Source: Lachnospiraceae bacterium (GTDB taxonomy: Bacteria; Bacillota; Clostridia; Lachnospirales; Lachnospiraceae). From it: DNA of 64,000 nucleotides. The stretch spans positions 62,001 through 126,000 of the forward strand of contig JAHZFJ010000011.1 of the NCBI GenBank assembly GCA_019421365.1, given 5' to 3'. This document shows positions 61,555 through 64,000 of this stretch, one piece after another. The first letter of the stretch is position 1, and the number at the start of each line of letters is the position of its first letter. A program made the position numbers and the translations under genes. A model generated the notes under the pieces. It saw only the letters and a list, made by a program, of their open reading frames with translations. It was not told the origin of the DNA and searched no databases.

Positions 61555-63717
61555 ATGGCAATTAAGATTGCATTAGCAGGTAATCCGAACAGTGGTAAAA
61601 CAACATTATTCAATGCATTAACTGGTTCAAACCAATTTGTAGGAAACTGGCCAGGTGTAACTGTTGAGAAGAAGGAAGGCAAGCTAAAAAAAGCATATTG
61701 TGGGAATCAAAGTGAAGTTACCATCACGGACCTTCCAGGAATCTATTCTTTATCACCGTATACATTAGAAGAAGTAGTAGCAAGAAACTATCTTATTGAT
61801 GAAAGACCAGATGTCCTTTTGAATATTATTGATGGTACAAACTTAGAGAGAAATCTATATCTAACAACACAGTTATTAGAATTAGGGATACCAACAATTA
61901 TTGCTGTTAACATGATGGATGTAGTTGAGAAGAATGGTGACCGCATACATATCGACAAATTAAGCAAAGAATTGGGTTGTGAGGTTACTACAATTTCAGC
62001 CTTAAAAGGAACTGGTATCGAAGAAGCAGCTAAAAAGGCTGTACAGTTGGCAGATAAATCAATAAGTAAAAAGAAAGCCATTCGAGTATTTTCAGATGAA
62101 GTGGAAGCTGTTTTAGAAGATATCGAAGACAAACTAGCTTTAGAAGCTGAAGAAAGTCAAAGAAGATTCTTTGCAATTAAATTGCTAGAGAAAGATGAAA
62201 AGATTAGGACTAAATTAAAAGTAGTTCCTGATATTTCAGCAGAGATTACAAAGATAGAAGAAGAACTTGATGATGATACAGAAAGTATTATAACGAATGA
62301 TCGATATGTATTTATTTCTTCTATAATAAAGGATTGCTGCACTAAGAAGAACCACAAGATGCTAACAACGTCTGATAAGATTGATCAGATTGTTACAAAT
62401 CGATTTCTTGCGTTACCTATATTCGCTGCAATTATGTTCCTTGTATATTATGTGTCGGTCACTACAGTAGGAACTTGGGCTACAGACTGGGCCAATGATG
62501 GCGTATTTGGTGAAGGGTTTAGCTTCTTTGGATTACATGTTCCAGGTATTCCTGTTATCTTAGAATCTGCTTTACAAGCAGTTGGTTGTGCAGACTGGTT
62601 ACAAGGTTTAATACTTGACGGTATCGTAGGTGGTGTTGGTGCCGTATTAGGTTTCGTACCACAGATGTTAATTCTATTTGCATTCCTAGCATTCTTAGAA
62701 GCTTGTGGATATATGGCAAGAGTTGCATTCATTATGGACCGTATATTTAGAAAATTTGGATTATCTGGTAAATCATTTATACCTATGTTAATTGGTAGTG
62801 GTTGTGGTGTTCCAGGTATTATGGCATCAAGAACAATCGAAAATGACCGTGACCGTAAGATGACAATTATGACAACAACATTTATTCCTTGTGGAGCGAA
62901 GTTACCTATTATCGCTTTAATTGCAGGTGCATTATTTGACGGGGCATGGTGGGTTGCACCAAGTGCATACCTTATTGGTATTGCAGCAATAATCTGCTCA
63001 GGAATTATACTTAAGAAAACAAAAATATTTGCTGGAGATCCAGCTCCATTCGTTATGGAATTACCAGCTTACCATATGCCAACTGTTAGTAACATTCTAC
63101 GAAGTATGTGGGAAAGAGGATCTTCATTTATTAAAAAAGCAGGAACAATTATTTTATTATCTACAATCGTAGTGTGGTTTGCAACATATTTTGGCTTCGT
63201 AGATGGACAATTTAGAATGTTAGATAGTTTAGAAATTGACCACAGTATACTTGCTAAGATTGGTGGAGCTATTCAAGGAATCTTTGCTCCTCTTGGTTGG
63301 GGTAATTGGAAAGCAACTGTTGCAGCTATCACAGGACTTGTTGCTAAAGAAAATGTTGTAGGAACATTTGGTGTATTATACGGATTTGCAGAAGTAGCTG
63401 AGGACGGTAGTGAAATTTGGGGTACACTTGCTTCAAGTATGACTACAGTGGCAGCGTATTCATTCTTAGTGTTTAACTTATTGTGTGCACCTTGTTTTGC
63501 AGCGATGGGTGCGATTAAGAGAGAGATGAACAATGCAAAATGGTTCTGGTTTGCAATTGGATATCAAACTGGTTTGGCATATCTTGCTTCACTTTGTATC
63601 TATCAAATTGGAACACTTATTACAACTGGCGCGTTTGGTATCGGAACAGTTGTGGCATTCTTGATAATTGCAGCATTCATCTTCTTATTAGTAAGACCTA
63701 GTAAAAAGAGAGCATAG
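61555..63717 (+). CDS. feoB: Ferrous iron transporter FeoB
   Basis: A 720-residue polytopic Fe2+ permease. The N-terminal G domain has GNPNSGKTTLFNAL, DLPGIYSLSPYT and NMMD; a helical GDI-like region (about 170-265) follows, then two gate repeats with cysteines (FIPMLIGSGCGVPGIMASRT and TFIPCGAKLPIIALI). The start is the ATG at 61555 with GGAAGGGGAG upstream. It is the main anaerobic ferrous iron importer. Confidence 0.97.
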   Translation: MAIKIALAGNPNSGKTTLFNALTGSNQFVGNWPGVTVEKKEGKLKKAYCGNQSEVTITDLPGIYSLSPYTLEEVVARNYLIDERPDVLLNIIDGTNLERNLYLTTQLLELGIPTIIAVNMMDVVEKNGDRIHIDKLSKELGCEVTTISALKGTGIEEAAKKAVQLADKSISKKKAIRVFSDEVEAVLEDIEDKLALEAEESQRRFFAIKLLEKDEKIRTKLKVVPDISAEITKIEEELDDDTESIITNDRYVFISSIIKDCCTKKNHKMLTTSDKIDQIVTNRFLALPIFAAIMFLVYYVSVTTVGTWATDWANDGVFGEGFSFFGLHVPGIPVILESALQAVGCADWLQGLILDGIVGGVGAVLGFVPQMLILFAFLAFLEACGYMARVAFIMDRIFRKFGLSGKSFIPMLIGSGCGVPGIMASRTIENDRDRKMTIMTTTFIPCGAKLPIIALIAGALFDGAWWVAPSAYLIGIAAIICSGIILKKTKIFAGDPAPFVMELPAYHMPTVSNILRSMWERGSSFIKKAGTIILLSTIVVWFATYFGFVDGQFRMLDSLEIDHSILAKIGGAIQGIFAPLGWGNWKATVAAITGLVAKENVVGTFGVLYGFAEVAEDGSEIWGTLASSMTTVAAYSFLVFNLLCAPCFAAMGAIKREMNNAKWFWFAIGYQTGLAYLASLCIYQIGTLITTGAFGIGTVVAFLIIAAFIFLLVRPSKKRA

Positions 63718-63794
63718 TTTGAATTAAGAAGTGTATTCAAACATTTATCTGAGTAATGAACATAGTCTCTAGGTCTAGAAAGGGGTATGTAATT

Positions 63795-63932
63795 ATGGGA
63801 ACAATTTTTGTTGGTGGTATTTTAGTAGGCATCGTAGCATTAATTATTAGGCACATGCTGAAGGAAAAGAAAAAAGGTAAATCAATGGTATGCGGTGGAG
63901 ATTGTAAACACTGTGGGGGACATTGTTCGTAA
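63795..63932 (+). CDS. FeoB-associated Cys-rich small membrane protein
   Basis: A 45-residue protein: one membrane helix (MGTIFVGGILVGIVALIIRH), a lysine-rich stretch and a C-terminal Cys cluster (VCGGDCKHCGGHCS). This is the form of the small FeoB-associated proteins found next to feoB. It is the last feo gene here, and an AAAGGGG site lies upstream. Confidence 0.85.
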   Translation: MGTIFVGGILVGIVALIIRHMLKEKKKGKSMVCGGDCKHCGGHCS

Positions 63933-63969
63933 TTTAGTTGCTTGTCTCCCACGATAGAACGGAGATCAT

Positions 63970-63988
63970 GTTGAAAGAATATTTCAAC
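63970..63988 (+). terminator. Possible terminator stem at the window end
   Basis: GTTGAAA and TTTCAAC pair around a short loop; the window ends too soon to see a T-run. Confidence 0.35.
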
Positions 63989-64000
63989 TGAGATTTGTGC

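Overview
The window is AT-rich chromosomal DNA from an anaerobic, probably spore-forming Firmicute of the Lachnospiraceae type. Pointers are the YesM/YesN-type sensor systems beside sugar ABC transporters, a pyruvate formate-lyase pair, a SufCBDSU iron-sulfur operon, a FeoAAB ferrous iron system, a Csp-like germination protease, strong AGGAGG ribosome binding sites and TTGACA-N17-TATAAT promoters. It reads much like Lachnoclostridium (Clostridium) phytofermentans, but I cannot confirm species from sequence alone. I see no rRNA, tRNA, CRISPR array, transposase or prophage.

Layout. 1-8 kb: an AraC/GyrI-like regulator, then a sensor kinase/response regulator pair feeding a carbohydrate ABC transporter (binding protein plus two permeases). 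8-14 kb: a subtilisin-like protease, SelO pseudokinase-type AMPylase and a siroheme sulfite/nitrite reductase. 13.5-19.3 kb: a GC-rich candidate leader RNA with a terminator, then a DtxR-like regulator heading the suf operon. 19.4-23.5 kb: phosphoglycerate mutase, a peroxiredoxin/AhpF-like pair and a tiny iron-box-controlled membrane peptide. 23.6-27.9 kb: RpiR regulator, beta-glucoside PTS and 6-phospho-beta-glucosidase. 28.5-35 kb: pflB, pflA, a ZIP metal transporter, enolase and a HAD phosphatase. 35-46.2 kb: a redox/stress block with an Rrf2 regulator, PucR regulator, an old-yellow-enzyme-type oxidoreductase, a soluble MCP-like protein, a YwnB-like reductase, a PPOX-ferredoxin fusion, a SirTM-type sirtuin with a zinc macrodomain hydrolase, and Gpx-OhrR-Gpx. 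46.7-57.5 kb: a three-gene overlapping sensor cassette, an Mgl-type galactose/glucose ABC transporter and a chemoreceptor. 57.6-60.4 kb: a Tet(M)-like ribosome-protection GTPase fused to a YacP/Rae1-type NYN nuclease domain. 60.4-64 kb: a DtxR-type regulator divergent from feoA-feoA-feoB and a Cys-rich FeoB partner.

How parts connect. An identical operator, GTTAG-N6-CTAAC, lies on or just after the -10 box of four promoters (ahpC, the 26-residue peptide, enolase, feoA). A variant, GTTAA-N6-TTAAC, lies on the suf promoter. With two DtxR paralogues in the window this looks like a two-regulator iron/Fe-S and oxidative-stress network. A second operator, TGTAA-N9-TTACA, links the Rrf2 regulator to the YwnB-like gene 5.7 kb away. 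An OhrR-type operator covers the first gpx promoter.

Unexplained structure. Two related imperfect palindromes of 330-375 bp (9856-10185 and 46323-46697), an unrelated palindrome of about 260 bp (27871-28130), a 108-bp MITE-like element (20475-20582), a 24-bp perfect hairpin upstream of pflB, a double hairpin leader before the Mgl-type operon and a short repeat downstream of several genes are the main non-coding observations. Stems, promoters and operators were read by eye; no folding, search or alignment program was run.
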